Source: Cristatella mucedo (Eukaryota > Bryozoa > Phylactolaemata > Cristatellidae). Taken from it: 17,500 nt of DNA. This document shows positions 8,681 to 17,500 of this stretch, piece by piece (within the stretch, counting starts at the first letter, position 1; every line of letters begins with the position of its first letter). The notes beneath the pieces are model-generated. The model saw only the letters and a program-made list of their open reading frames with translations. It did no database searches and was not told where the DNA came from. Location of the stretch: NCBI GenBank assembly GCA_009760855.2, contig WPIO01000007.1:2655001-2672500 (forward strand). The letters are read 5' to 3'. The translations under genes were made by a program, and so were the position numbers.

Positions 8681-8910
8681 GCTCTCTGGTTCTGTGTAGG
8701 CTGGATGACTGTAATTCATTTTTGGCTGGGCCACCAAAAATGCCATTATCTCTCGGTAGCTTGGGATGAATATAGCTGCAAGGCGGGTCAGCAAATCCAA
8801 CAGGTTCAGCAACATGTCTCCTTTGCTGGACGAGCTTCGATGGTGCATTCCTGAAAAGTTGGCATTGCATACTCTAAAATTTTTGATTGACTACTATTGT
8901 GGTTTCCAAT
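8681..8910 (+). mobile_element. Degraded LINE, family 2 fragment H
   Basis: Immediately after the tail of copy D the sequence reads SLVLCRLDDCNSFLAGPPK (about 8682-8740), then a frameshift and MNIAARRVSKSNRFSNMSPL, LDELRW and LHTLKFLI. These are the same ordered blocks as copy F at 13115-13330, so this is a family 2 fragment, not part of D. The D tail abuts it without a gap, so D may have inserted at or into this older copy. No 5' remainder of H was found left of D, and the family 2 3' end is absent. Confidence 0.7.
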
Positions 8911-9714
8911 TATGCGATACAACTGCGATTGTAAAGGGGGCACCCTCTCTCATGCTGGTAAAAAATGACCAGGCGCTACTTTAAACTCCCTTAATAAACC
9001 TGGCGAAATCGGCACTGAGCAGTGAATGACCCAGGCACGGTACGTGGCTCATTGTTCATCACAGCCTCCAAGTCAGCAATGCTGCATCAGTAGGGTAAGT
9101 GCAGTAATTCTAAAGGGAACATTGGCAGTGGATCACAATAGGTTTTGTAGCTGTGCTATCTGTACCGTCTCTGTCAGCTTTACTCACATAAAACCAACCT
9201 TCATTTTCTACAACGGCCGTGTTCTTCAGGCCACCGGCCTGAGACTGGTACTGCAGCTTTGAGGTAAGTGTAACCAAGTTCGGGCTGGCAGGTGTTTCGA
9301 CTCCACTGTCAAACCCTGTTGCCCGGTAGTTGCATCCGAGTTCAGGCAGAGGTCGCTATTGTCTCCATCCTCAGACCTAGCAGGGTATCCGTGCTCTCTC
9401 TGTTCCTTACCACTCTCACTCTGTACAGTACCTCTTGCGAAGGTAATTCAGGCATAGTGGCTGTCACTTTTTCTGCTAGCGGCTACCGTCGGTATGGAGA
9501 TTAGTAGCAGTTTCACTTATCATTCAAATCTTGAAGTCAGCTGGCGATTGATATGTTGAACTCATCACTTTCGGAGAGCGGGTCCTGGATATCGGCTAGC
9601 CTCCTTGCATTATACGATAATGGCACCGACCTCTCCATCAAAGGCAATTGTTAACGTAATGTCGGAATAAGTGACCTAGCACTATTGATTGGTCATGCTA
9701 TAGCCAGAGCATCG
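8911..9714. other. Unassigned sequence
   Basis: Two open frames (9026-9262 and 9292-9504) have no recognisable motif and look like chance. The stretch next to fragment G (9640-9714) may be very decayed LINE sequence but does not align convincingly. Confidence 0.4.
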
Positions 9715-9888
9715 TGGAAAAAATGGCTAAGTAAAGATCTCACTAGTTCCAAGTACTTTCTTGGCTGGATTGGTATCCCACAGTATTGAGGCTGCTGAGA
9801 AACCATCAAGTCTCAACTGCTGGATCTAAAACAGCTGCTAGATTGGTCTTCAAATTCAACGAAAGCAGCCATGTTTTCCCTTTGCTAA
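9715..9888 (+). mobile_element. Family 2 LINE fragment G, left part
   Basis: One frame reads FQVLSWLDW (about 9748-9774) and KTAARLVFKFNESSHVFPLL (about 9828-9887). These match the LVLSLLDYC, NTAARIV and HGSHLL blocks of copy F in order and spacing, with a two-codon difference between. The match stops exactly where the minus-strand SINE begins and resumes on its other side at 10065, so the two parts are one element split by the SINE. Confidence 0.65.
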
Positions 9889-10064
9889 AATACTAGCTGA
9901 TTTAACAGCCTCTTTTGTATAGCGACAGAGGAGCCTTTACGGCTATCACCACCACTTGCAGCGGCAATAAAGGATCGCCTAATCCAGGATTTGGACCCAC
10001 GACCTCGTGACCAAGGTCTTGAAAAGCAGCAACCGCCTTACCTGGAGTGCCATCTCGGTTCACC
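9889..10064 (-). mobile_element. tRNA-derived SINE, copy 2, nested in LINE G
   Basis: On the minus strand it starts with GTGAACCGAGATGGCACTCC; the A-box-like TGGCACTCCAGG lies at 10041-10052. The B box GGTCCAAATCC (two changes from the consensus) lies at 9987-9997, and the 20 bases at 9941-9960 are identical to 3210-3229 in copy 1. The head differs from copy 1 by substitutions and an indel of roughly a dozen bases between the boxes. It ends in GTTAAATCAGCTAGTATT and has lost the TTA tail or never had a long one. It interrupts LINE fragment G, so it is younger than G. A target-site duplication is not clear; at best CTAA/TTAA-like ends. Confidence 0.75.
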
Positions 10065-10500
10065 TTAACGAGTTGTGAGGGCTTCCGCTTGATCGTTGGC
10101 TACAATAAAAACTCTTCCTTATTCTCTCCACAAGGCCTGGCATGAATTAGTTCTTCTATAACAAGCTGAACTGCTGCACTCCATTCATCCTCCTCGTGTT
10201 CTCAGGTTCGCTCAGGACAATAAATTAGCTGTCCTCTTCGTTTACTTAACAGCCTTTGGTGACCAAAGGTTTTTCTCACCAATGACTGTTTCAGTCTATG
10301 ACTCAATTCTGGTCCTTGCTTTTCAGCCTCTTCTCTTGCCCTTTTGCTCCTCCTATTTAACTTCCGTAGATTTCCTCTTGACTCAACAATGCATCTTAAT
10401 TTTCTTTGTTGCATATTGAGGTGAAAGGTGTCGGCTACCACATGCTGGCCGAAAGCTTTGTAAGGTTCTTGTAAGTTATCTAAAGCTCTCTATTATGCAA
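10065..10500 (+). mobile_element. Family 2 LINE fragment G, right part
   Basis: After the SINE the sequence realigns with copy F: HKAWHELVLL, QAELLHSI, then RFAQDNKLAVLFVYLTAFGD, matching F's THKACHLLVLS, LAELLHQ, SSMDNKLAAPFLHLKTVGD. It continues through the 3' block that F and J also carry, around 10375-10475 (CTTGACTCAACAATGCAT...GGTGTCGGCTACCACATGCTGGCCGAAAGC). In-frame stops and indels make it dead. The end near 10500 is an estimate. Confidence 0.7.
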
Positions 10501-12251
10501 CACTCTTTATGTTCAACAGTCTTTCAGCATTTCAACACCTTATTCTCAACAGTCTTTATGGATTTTCAGAGCTGCAGAAATAAGCGTATACACAGATGAT
10601 CACAAGGCACATAGTCTGAGGAGTGCCAATTTGATTAGTGTGGGAAGAGCAGTTGTAACTCTCAAAATCTCTTCTGTATTTAATGTCTGCAGCTATAATC
10701 AACCTACATCCCTAATGTTAAAAAACAAATATGTGGATATGACTGCCGTGTTTCAGCAGATGTATTTACTAAACCTGCACTAGCCGGCAGACATGAAGCA
10801 TGGCAAACAATTCTGATACATATGTTGAACATAGGCGCATCTTGGAAGGCTGGGGTGGACTGCAGTACCCGTTGACTGACTTGGAGGAGCTTGCCTGATG
10901 ATATGTCGTGCAATTGACTGCCCTTCAGTCCCCAAGTTCAAGCAAGATCCAGTCAATTTACCGGCATCGCTGTCGTGGTCAGCCGAGCGAGTTCTGAACA
11001 CGCCGGTTCTGCCAAGCCTGTGCATCATGTAGTAGAGAAAAGTCGCAAATCCGCCGAAGCAAACAAAGCAAGCTGTCCTCAGCACGTAGTACCGGTGAAT
11101 TTAGCAGCAGCAATGTTTTCGTGCTATTTCGTTTTCACCTCCTTAAAGTACGTTAGGCATTGAGGCAGTATCCAGTATTGTATTTACAGGCTTTGTAGTT
11201 GTGCCAGCATGACGACTGTCTTCTCATACAGGCGAGTTAAGTCATGTGTAGCACCCGGCTTATGCAGGAATCCATAAAGTTTTATTATCTACACTGCATT
11301 CATGGATATGTATGGCTAAACTTATGCAACGGTAATCAGAAATGAACCCCTGTAGTGGTGTATACAAGCAGAGCTTAACTCACACGTAAAAGTTGATTCG
11401 TTAAGTATTGGCCAAGTTGTAGAATTTACAAGGTACAATGCCACACTGTATATGAAGCTGTTTAAAAGTCACAAACATGCACCTGTATGTACCGAGGTTC
11501 AACAAGTCAGGATGCAAGTCGTATACGATACTGTAATCAATAAGTTTTTTATTTTTGGATAAGTTACGTCTCGTTTACTTCGGGGTTGGACCCAGTGTGC
11601 CTCATCAAACGTCAGATTCAGTTTCTTTCCTGTTCGTCTTTTGAAAGGTACCCTAGGCAACTATTCGATTATTGGCCCAATTTTTTTCAGTATTTTCTTG
11701 CTATTCATACCCTTAAAGGAGCACTCAATGCACAGACATATGGAAGATGCTGCAGAAGGCTTTCTAGAGGTCGCAGAGCTCCGAGTAGACCAAGCCGGCC
11801 CCTCCCCTCTGCCCCCTGGCCTCTGCAGGTCCCTGGCCTCGTCGAGACAGCTCTCCACCACAAACGACTGCCAAAGGTAGCTCTCCGGCCCGAAACGAAG
11901 CGACAGCAGGACGGCCAGCTGCAAGCCAACTCGCACAGCCTCGTGGCCAGGCAGCCAGATAGCAGCTTCTGCTATAGCAGCTTCTGCTATCTGGCTCAGC
12001 GGGTGACTTTAGAGGCTTGTCAGCATAGTGCTTTCGGCACGAAGCCATAGTGCTATCTCGTGTGTGGGCAATCTCTTCTGTTTTACAGAGTCTACAACAG
12101 GCTGCTGTTTAAGTGTCATTGTTGAAGAGGTCACCATATTTTTAAATGAGCTAAAGAAAGATGACCCTTTTTTGGTTCGTTCTAAAGAGTGAACAGTGAA
12201 TCTTCGATACACAGCTTCAGGATCTGCCTCTACCAGGAACCACAAGGCTTA
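10501..12251. other. Unassigned sequence
   Basis: No gene or repeat family is recognised. CAACAGTCTTT occurs twice near 10510-10560. The region 11700-11950 is GC-rich and open in several overlapping frames on both strands, as expected from composition; no domain is seen. A quasi-palindrome is at 11954-11995. The minus-strand frame at 10780-11085 begins with a hydrophobic stretch but starts at GTG, has an in-frame stop upstream and matches nothing I know. Confidence 0.4.
11954..11995. repeat. 42-bp quasi-palindrome with 15-bp tandem repeat
   Basis: TAGCAGCTTCTGCTA occurs twice in tandem (11960-11974, 11975-11989). With its flanks GCCAGA and TCTGGC, the whole 42 bases form an inverted repeat that fails only at the two CTT triplets. 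It could fold into a hairpin. It probably arose by local duplication. Confidence 0.9.
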
Positions 12252-12425
12252 GATCCCGAGCTGCTGCTTATATGCCACTCACCTTCTCGACTGCCCTCCT
12301 GACTCAGCTATGCTTCTCACTTTCTCTTTTATCGTGCGATGAAATACGTTGGCCACCACATGTGCACCGAAAGCTGCATAGGCTTTGAGTATGCTGCAGA
12401 AAATCCTCCTGCATAGCACCCACTT
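12252..12425 (+). mobile_element. Family 2 LINE 3'-end fragment J
   Basis: The DNA aligns with the 3' part of copy F (about 13560-13735) over some 170 bases, including CTCCTGACTCAGCTATGCTT (identical in both), CTCACTTTCT, GATGAA, GTTGGC and TGTGCACCGAAAGC. The same block also occurs in fragment G near 10375-10475. No ORF blocks of the family lie upstream, so J is either an extreme 5' truncation or a fragment left by deletion. It sits about 410 bases before copy F in the same orientation. Confidence 0.7.
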
Positions 12426-12834
12426 TTGTCTTAGCGGTGGCTCTGTGGAGCTACTGACGGAGCTATATTGCATTACATTCAACCGGATGTGACATAAACA
12501 GCTGCTTCCTGGGGCCTCTTCATGACTCCAGTTGGTCTCTTTGCGCTGGAGGACTACAGACTTCCAAAGCAACAACGGGATTTGGAATTTAGATAAGGTA
12601 CATTTTAAAAATCTGCTCTATAGCCAGCTAAACGATCTTGACCTATGGGTACTGACAGAAGCAAGTTGAGTTGCAATCGTCTCATGTTAAGTGCTCATAA
12701 TCAGGATTTCCTATCGACAGTCAATTGTTTTAATAAAATTTATTTGACATGCTGTGAAAGCTAACGTTCACTTAGGATTAAATTTTAGTGTTACCTTTTC
12801 CATAGCACAGTTAAATGACGAAAATTGTATTATG
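12426..12834. other. Unassigned AT-rich sequence
   Basis: Nothing is recognised between LINE fragments J and F. A TTAAATGACGA motif near 12810 recurs at the start of F (about 12855), perhaps a small local duplication. Confidence 0.4.
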
Positions 12835-13745
12835 TATATGGCCTATGGCACTATTTAAATGACGATGAAACAGAACTGCTGCTCACAGGACACCCAAGCC
12901 TGTGGTTGGACTAGAAGACTTTGATCTTCTAATAAGTGATGCTGTTGTGCAACTATCACTGCATGCTGAGATTTAGGTGTCGTCTTTGACAGCTGCCTAC
13001 ATTTTTAAAGCTTCGTTAAGAAGACTGCTTTAACAGCTAGCCATAGCATCAGAACCTTATTTAAGATTAGGAACTGTCTTCCACAATAGATTGCAAAGAG
13101 TTTAAGTAGCTCCCTGGTTCTGTCTCTGCTAGATTATTGCAATTCCATTTTGGTAGTGCTACCGAAAAAAGCCACTAGACCACTGCAGCTGGTGATGAAT
13201 ACTGCTGCAAGGATAGTTAGCAAATACCAGAGGTTTGACCATGGGTCTCATTTGCTGAAAGAGCTTGGATGGCTGCTGGTTGATCAACGGATACAGAGTC
13301 AAGTTCTTATGCTGACCCATAAGGCCTGCCACCTCTTGGTTCTTTCATGCCTAGCTGAACTGCTGCATCAGTAGTTTCAGCCTCATCATACCTTCAGGTC
13401 CTCTATGGACAATAAACTAGCTGCACCATTCCTCCACTTAAAGACTGTTGGCGACAGAAGCTTTTGCTCTGCAGATCCTAGGCTGCTGAACTCAATTCCA
13501 CAATTATTATTTAACGACATCTACACTCCTGCTGCCGACTATGACACATCGTTTTAAGCTGTCCCAAGCTGCTACTTCCATGCTACTCACCACCCCAATT
13601 GCTCTCCTGACTCAGCTATGCTTCTCACTTTCTTTCTGTTGCGTGAGATGAAGTCTGTTGGCTACCGAATGTGTACAGAAAGCCACTTGGATTTTGAGAT
13701 GGCTATAAAAACTTTCCTTCGTAACACTCACATGGTCTTTGTGGC
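12835..13745 (+). mobile_element. Degraded L2/CR1-like LINE, family 2 copy F
   Basis: The longest family 2 copy. In shifting frames it reads YLNDDETELLLTGHP (about 12855-12900), DLLISDAVVQLSLHAE, DLGVVFDSCLHF, SIRTLFKIRNCLPQ, SSLVLSLLDYCNSILVVLP (about 13110-13165), LQLVMNTAARIVSK (about 13183-13225), SHLLKELGWLLVDQRIQ, DNKLAAPFLHLKTVGDRSF and PRLLNSIPQ. This is the order of the region downstream of the RT palm in L2/CR1 elements. The family 2 3' block follows at 13600-13735. At least two stops (in CLHF* and LPQ*) and frameshifts kill it. The RT motifs A to C are missing. The uninterrupted piece 13150-13374 is only part of this relic, not a gene. Confidence 0.8.
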
Positions 13746-15530
13746 TTCGTTGACTTACAGATGGAGATGAAACAGTCGCACCAGTGCCATTAAAGGGTCT
13801 CAGCTATTGCTATGGCTAAGGCCTGATCGGGCAGCAGGTGCACACAAGTCTTCATCGTCGAGCCGATGATAGCCGATGATATCACATATTCTGAACCAGT
13901 GCCATTTTCTCTATGTGCAGAAGTCTTCCCTGCACACTTGTGCAATAGGGCAGAGGTATCAATCATCCTGCCACATTAAATGAGCCAAAAGCCATTATAT
14001 GTGGTTTGAAAAATCAATGACCTTTGCCCAGCCAGGTGCAATCCCAGTACTTGTTGCATCAGTCGTCATTGAAGCCCTTGAGTGGGAAGCCCTTCAGAGA
14101 TCTCAGCTGGGCAATGGCATTAGATCATGAGTTCTGAGTTCTTGCAATGAACCTGTATTGCGGCTCTAGAGAGGCTTTGCAAGAGAGCCGGTCCAGTTTC
14201 CAGTGGGTGGGTCTAGCCAACTGACTGATGCCTTGATCTATGGGCCTTTCCAAAGACAAGATGCTGTTCCTGATAGAGGTGCACCACTGATTGCAGTGCC
14301 CACTGAGCAGAAGACAATTGCACATGATACGGTTGCCCTCTTGCATGCTGCAATCCTGCTTGGCTAGAAGAAACCGCCGACAGAAGGTCGTGACAGCTAA
14401 AAACCTAGAGGGGCTCTTACCTCTGCCAGAGCCAATCAGCACGGCCAAAAAATTCGTGTATGCAGCACAGGCATGTTGAATGAGTAGACCTCTCAAGCAT
14501 GCAGCCCAGATGAACCCGGACACCGAAATCCCAAAGCAGCTGACCGAATCACAAGCAGCAAGCTACCTGTGCCGGTGAGCATTGCTGTAGGAGGGGGTGG
14601 CCTCTCGGTCTAATTCTTAACCATCTGCAGGTAGGCTATGTAGGTAGAAGATGTGATAAAAACTGGCTGCAAGCCAGGGCTATACATACTGCGCATCCGA
14701 GATGCGCGAATGCAGGGACTGGTTGTTATGCAGTCGGTATGTACATGGTACTGCTGCCCGGCTTACTTCCATAACACTTTATGCTTGGCATTGCATACAC
14801 GTGGAGACCTCTGAATTAGATATCCGGCCTTTGGGCTTGTGAAACGAAGTCCATGTTCTCTAATCACAGCTAGTGGCACTATGCCGACTGAGTTTTTCCC
14901 AGATTTTGGATCTACCATTTCACCGAGACTTGGGGCAAATCACGGTTTCTTGGTAGTAGATGAATCTTCGGCAGGAGGGTCGGCTGTGAGGAACGAGCAT
15001 AGCTGTCTTTGTTTAGCGCACGTATGAACCTATCGGCACGGACCCGGGTCCCCGAAAAGGCCCCATGCTCAAAGTGAATTAATTAATTATTTTCTAGAAA
15101 ATAGTCAAAGTCGTAGAAAAACCCAAAAAGCCTCATGTTCAGTTATACTTGTGTTAAAAACGGAGGACGCCAGGCAGTTTCCACATCTGCTCACGGTGCT
15201 ATACACGGAGTTCGAAACGCGTCGAAACGCCGCAAGACGATGCCCGGGCTCCCAAAGATCCCCCTCTGCAGCCTGGCCAGACCTGACTCACGTCTTTCTT
15301 CGCCAGCAAGTAGGGAATAAAAATTGAACTCTGATCGCGGTATAGCTGTATTGACCAAAAGAAAATGATTGAGCCTATAACGAAGTCTGTCTGACTATTG
15401 TTCGCGGCATTATAGTTTTTTTGAGACCCGGGCTTTTTGGAGATCCGGTCCACTTTGGAGAGCCAGCTGCACTTTCGTAGCCAGCCAAAATGCTGTAAAT
15501 CGCTAGCAATATTTTAGCGATGAGATTGTC
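13746..15530. other. Unassigned sequence
   Basis: No gene or repeat family is recognised. AGCCGATGAT is duplicated in tandem at about 13861-13880. A minus-strand frame at 14125-14523 (132 codons) and small plus-strand frames at 14291-14479 and 14839-15027 lack any motif I know. Near 15040-15145 a CCC(G/A)AAAA(G/A)GCC-like segment appears twice around a 16-bp palindrome (15088-15103). Confidence 0.4.
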
Positions 15531-15578
15531 ATGAGGTCAATAGCAAATGAGGTCAATAGCAAATGAGGTCAATAGCAA
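15531..15578. repeat. 16-bp tandem repeat, three exact copies
   Basis: ATGAGGTCAATAGCAA is repeated three times without change (15531-15546, 15547-15562, 15563-15578). Identity of all units suggests a recent slippage or duplication event. With no spacers it is a minisatellite, not a CRISPR. Confidence 0.95.
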
Positions 15579-16034
15579 ATATTATCTGACTGTGCATTGT
15601 TCGCCCAAAATCTCTTGCTCGTTGAATGTCTGTCTCTGTGCACTGCTAAAAGCATTCGACTGTCTGCAATCCGATAGATTCGTCGAGATCGCCGGCATCC
15701 CTCCTTAACGCCGAAACAGATAAGCTGGTGCTGATAGTCCCTGTTATATTTTAGACTTGTAGCACAGCAGGGAGAGACTTGCACACACAAACACGCAAAG
15801 ACAGAAGAGACACCCACAGACTAAAATGATAGCCGGCAATTAGCCTTCGGGTCAGCCCGGGGTTCACTACTGAAATTACACAGGGTTGCCTTACTGGCAT
15901 GACGAAGCATCGGCTGAAGATGAAGGCGTGGCAGAAAAACGTCCTTTTATTGATGTATTGTTTTTAAAATCGCCTCTTAATGTTGTTCGATGCACTCACT
16001 GCATCCTTGTAGTCCCGTGCAGTCTTGTATACAG
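15579..16034. other. Unassigned sequence
   Basis: No recognisable feature. The region just before 16035 may hold very decayed RT sequence belonging to LINE copy E, but no YADD-like motif can be read. Confidence 0.4.
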
Positions 16035-17112
16035 GTTTAAATTGGCCAGCTTTATCAATGCCATTAGCATTTGGATAGCGACTAACTTCCTGAAGATTAA
16101 CAATGATAAGTAAGACCAACATAATAGTCATTGGCAAACCTAGTGTCAATCGAAAGTTGGAAGACCTAAACCTCAAAATTGGTTCGGCTAAGATCACTCC
16201 CGTGGTATTGGCCTGTAAATCTAACATGCTATTATAAAGTGACTTGTCATTAGATGTGCACAGCTCTTCTGATGTCGAGTCGGCCCTACCTCCAGCTGAG
16301 CAACATTGCCAAAATCAGTCCCTGCTTAGACAGGGGTAGTACAGTCTAACTACTTCAGACATTAGTGACATCGTGTCTAGATTATTGCAATTTCCTTTAT
16401 TGAGGACTGCCTGCCCGTGCCTTCAATTGGCTGCTACTGGTGGAGAACTCAGCACATTGTCTGGTCTGTCGTCGACGGCATAGCCACCATGCTACACCAT
16501 GCCACTTCTGTCTGAGCTCCGCTGGCTTCACATCAGGCATCGAATCGATTTCAAGGTCCCTAGTCTGATTTACAGATCATTTCACTTGGTTGAACCCGCC
16601 TACTTATCCGACCTCTTTGCTCCTGGACTGTACTCTCTTATAACCTGCTCCTTAACATCTAGTAATCTTGCGGTTCCTCAGTATTGCAATGAAATCTTGT
16701 GGTAATCGAGCCTTCAATTCGTATTCTACACAATTATGGAACTTGCTTTCGGCTACGGTCACTGCCTGCAATGAGCTTTCATCATTTAAGTCTCAGTTGA
16801 AGACTTATCTGTTAAAGTCAGCTTTCCTTGGCCACTGTGAACTTGTCTGTTTTGCTTGTTCCGGTGTGCTCTCTCTGCTACGAATCTGCACAGTGTTCAG
16901 GGCATATTACTAGCCAGAGGTCGTATTAACCTGTGGCCATGAATGCCTTTATGTTTGCTTTAGCACGCTGGCATAAGCATGATACTTGTTTGCTTTTGCA
17001 TTCTTGGTATCGTCACTAACTCTTGGGTTTTGATTCTCTTGAAGTAAGTTGCAAAGCGGCTGGATAGGGATTAGGTTCTCCTAGGGGCCATACTACGTTT
17101 TATTATTATTAA
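16035..17112 (+). mobile_element. Degraded LINE, family 1 or sister family, copy E
   Basis: In several frames it reads LASFINAISIWIATNFLKINNDK, GKPSVNRKLEDLNLKIGSAKI, SDLSLDVH, TSCLDYCNF (about 16368-16393), LLVENSAHCLVCRR, PLLSELRWLHIRHRIDFK (about 16502-16555), VEPAYLSDLFAP, NRAFNSYSTQLWN and SFKSQLKTYLLKSAF. The order and GKPSV...LKIGSA block match copies A and D, but it is more diverged, so it may be an older or sister subfamily. The 3' end has GGATTAGGTTCTCCTAGGGG and a TTTTATTATTATTA tail (about 17098-17111), corresponding to the terminal block of D. A TAAG insertion after INNDK (near 16108) and further indels and stops break the frame. No PLQQM end is readable. Confidence 0.8.
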
Positions 17113-17500
17113 CAGCACCAGTTTCTAAAAAAGAGCACCAGGAGTAATTTGAAAAATGGGTGCACAACGGCCGCCTTGGATATTCAGTCTTGTCACGTGA
17201 GATTAGGGCATTCCTTATGCTTTTGGAACGAAAAGGAAGCTGGGAGAATGGATAAAAGAATTCGTTAGTGCTCTAAGGGGCAGCCACGATGCTATTGCCT
17301 TGTGGAAGTAAAACGAGCCCTCAACAGTCACTTTGAATGCTCGACGATGATTGGAAAAACTGTCGTCCATCCAGGCAGGGGCAGGAGCCGACCAAGTCAC
17401 CTTGTCATATTCGGACAGACTCATTCAAAGGAACCAGTAACGTTACATACGAAGCAGTGGTTGACCACTTGCACTGCAGTGTTTTGACAGGTGGTCGGCC
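17113..17500. other. Unassigned right end
   Basis: No repeat family is recognised. A minus-strand frame at 17215-17424 (69 codons, starting ATG-AGT-CTG) has a gene-like composition but no known motif and no convincing splice sites. Confidence 0.4.

Noticed and set aside
10780-11085. Minus-strand frame with a hydrophobic start and a GTAAAT donor-like site
   Set aside because: The apparent start is GTG, an in-frame stop lies a few codons upstream, and no acceptor or partner exon is visible.
11586-12050. 154-codon plus-strand frame and overlapping minus-strand frames
   Set aside because: Several frames are open together in a GC-rich stretch, and none has a domain or a consistent codon pattern.
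14125-14523. 132-codon minus-strand frame
   Set aside because: No recognisable motif, and overlapping plus-strand frames are equally open; length alone is not enough in this composition.
15531-15578. CRISPR-like array
   Set aside because: Units are 16 bp with no spacers, and the surrounding DNA is eukaryotic.
17215-17424. 69-codon minus-strand frame with gene-like composition
   Set aside because: No known family and no convincing acceptor or donor around it.

Overview
The window looks like non-coding DNA from an animal genome, probably an invertebrate or lower vertebrate. There is no bacterial gene density, no long intact reading frame and no operon. Instead there are many broken copies of non-LTR retrotransposons of the L2/CR1 type, a tRNA-derived SINE, microsatellites and unique sequence. 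CpG is nearly absent from some stretches (none seen by eye in 6721-6900), and at least one element copy shows a CGA-to-TGA change relative to a sister copy. Both fit an animal genome with CpG methylation. The species cannot be named from this sequence.

Two LINE families can be separated by comparing the copies with each other. Family 1 has five 5'-truncated copies: A (about 1090-2325, +), B (about 3635-4025, +), C (about 6077-6545, -), D (about 7347-8680, +) and E (about 16035-17112, +). They share the end of the reverse transcriptase ORF, a degenerate repeat-rich 3' region, a short terminal block and a TTA/ATT tail. D is the best preserved; its longest correct-frame stretch is 7732-8420, and its RT active-site motif reads YAND, not YADD. 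Family 2 is more decayed: fragments I (about 4185-4410, -), H (about 8681-8910, +), G (about 9715-9888 and 10065-10500, +), J (about 12252-12425, +, 3' end only) and F (about 12835-13745, +).

A tRNA-like SINE occurs twice in opposite orientations: 3112-3305 (+, with a TTA tail) and 9889-10064 (-). The second copy lies inside LINE fragment G and splits its reading frame, which gives a relative order of insertion. The rest includes an 88-bp perfect palindrome (5588-5675) beside a long AT/GA microsatellite, a 16-bp triplicate (15531-15578), a 42-bp quasi-palindrome (11954-11995) and a GC- and CpG-richer stretch at the left end.

No host gene can be supported with confidence. The best candidate is a possible internal exon at 5127-5285 (+), which is weak. 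The most interesting points are the paired SINE and its nesting, the possible C-terminal extension of the family 1 LINE protein ending in a shared PLQQM-stop, and the large AT palindrome.
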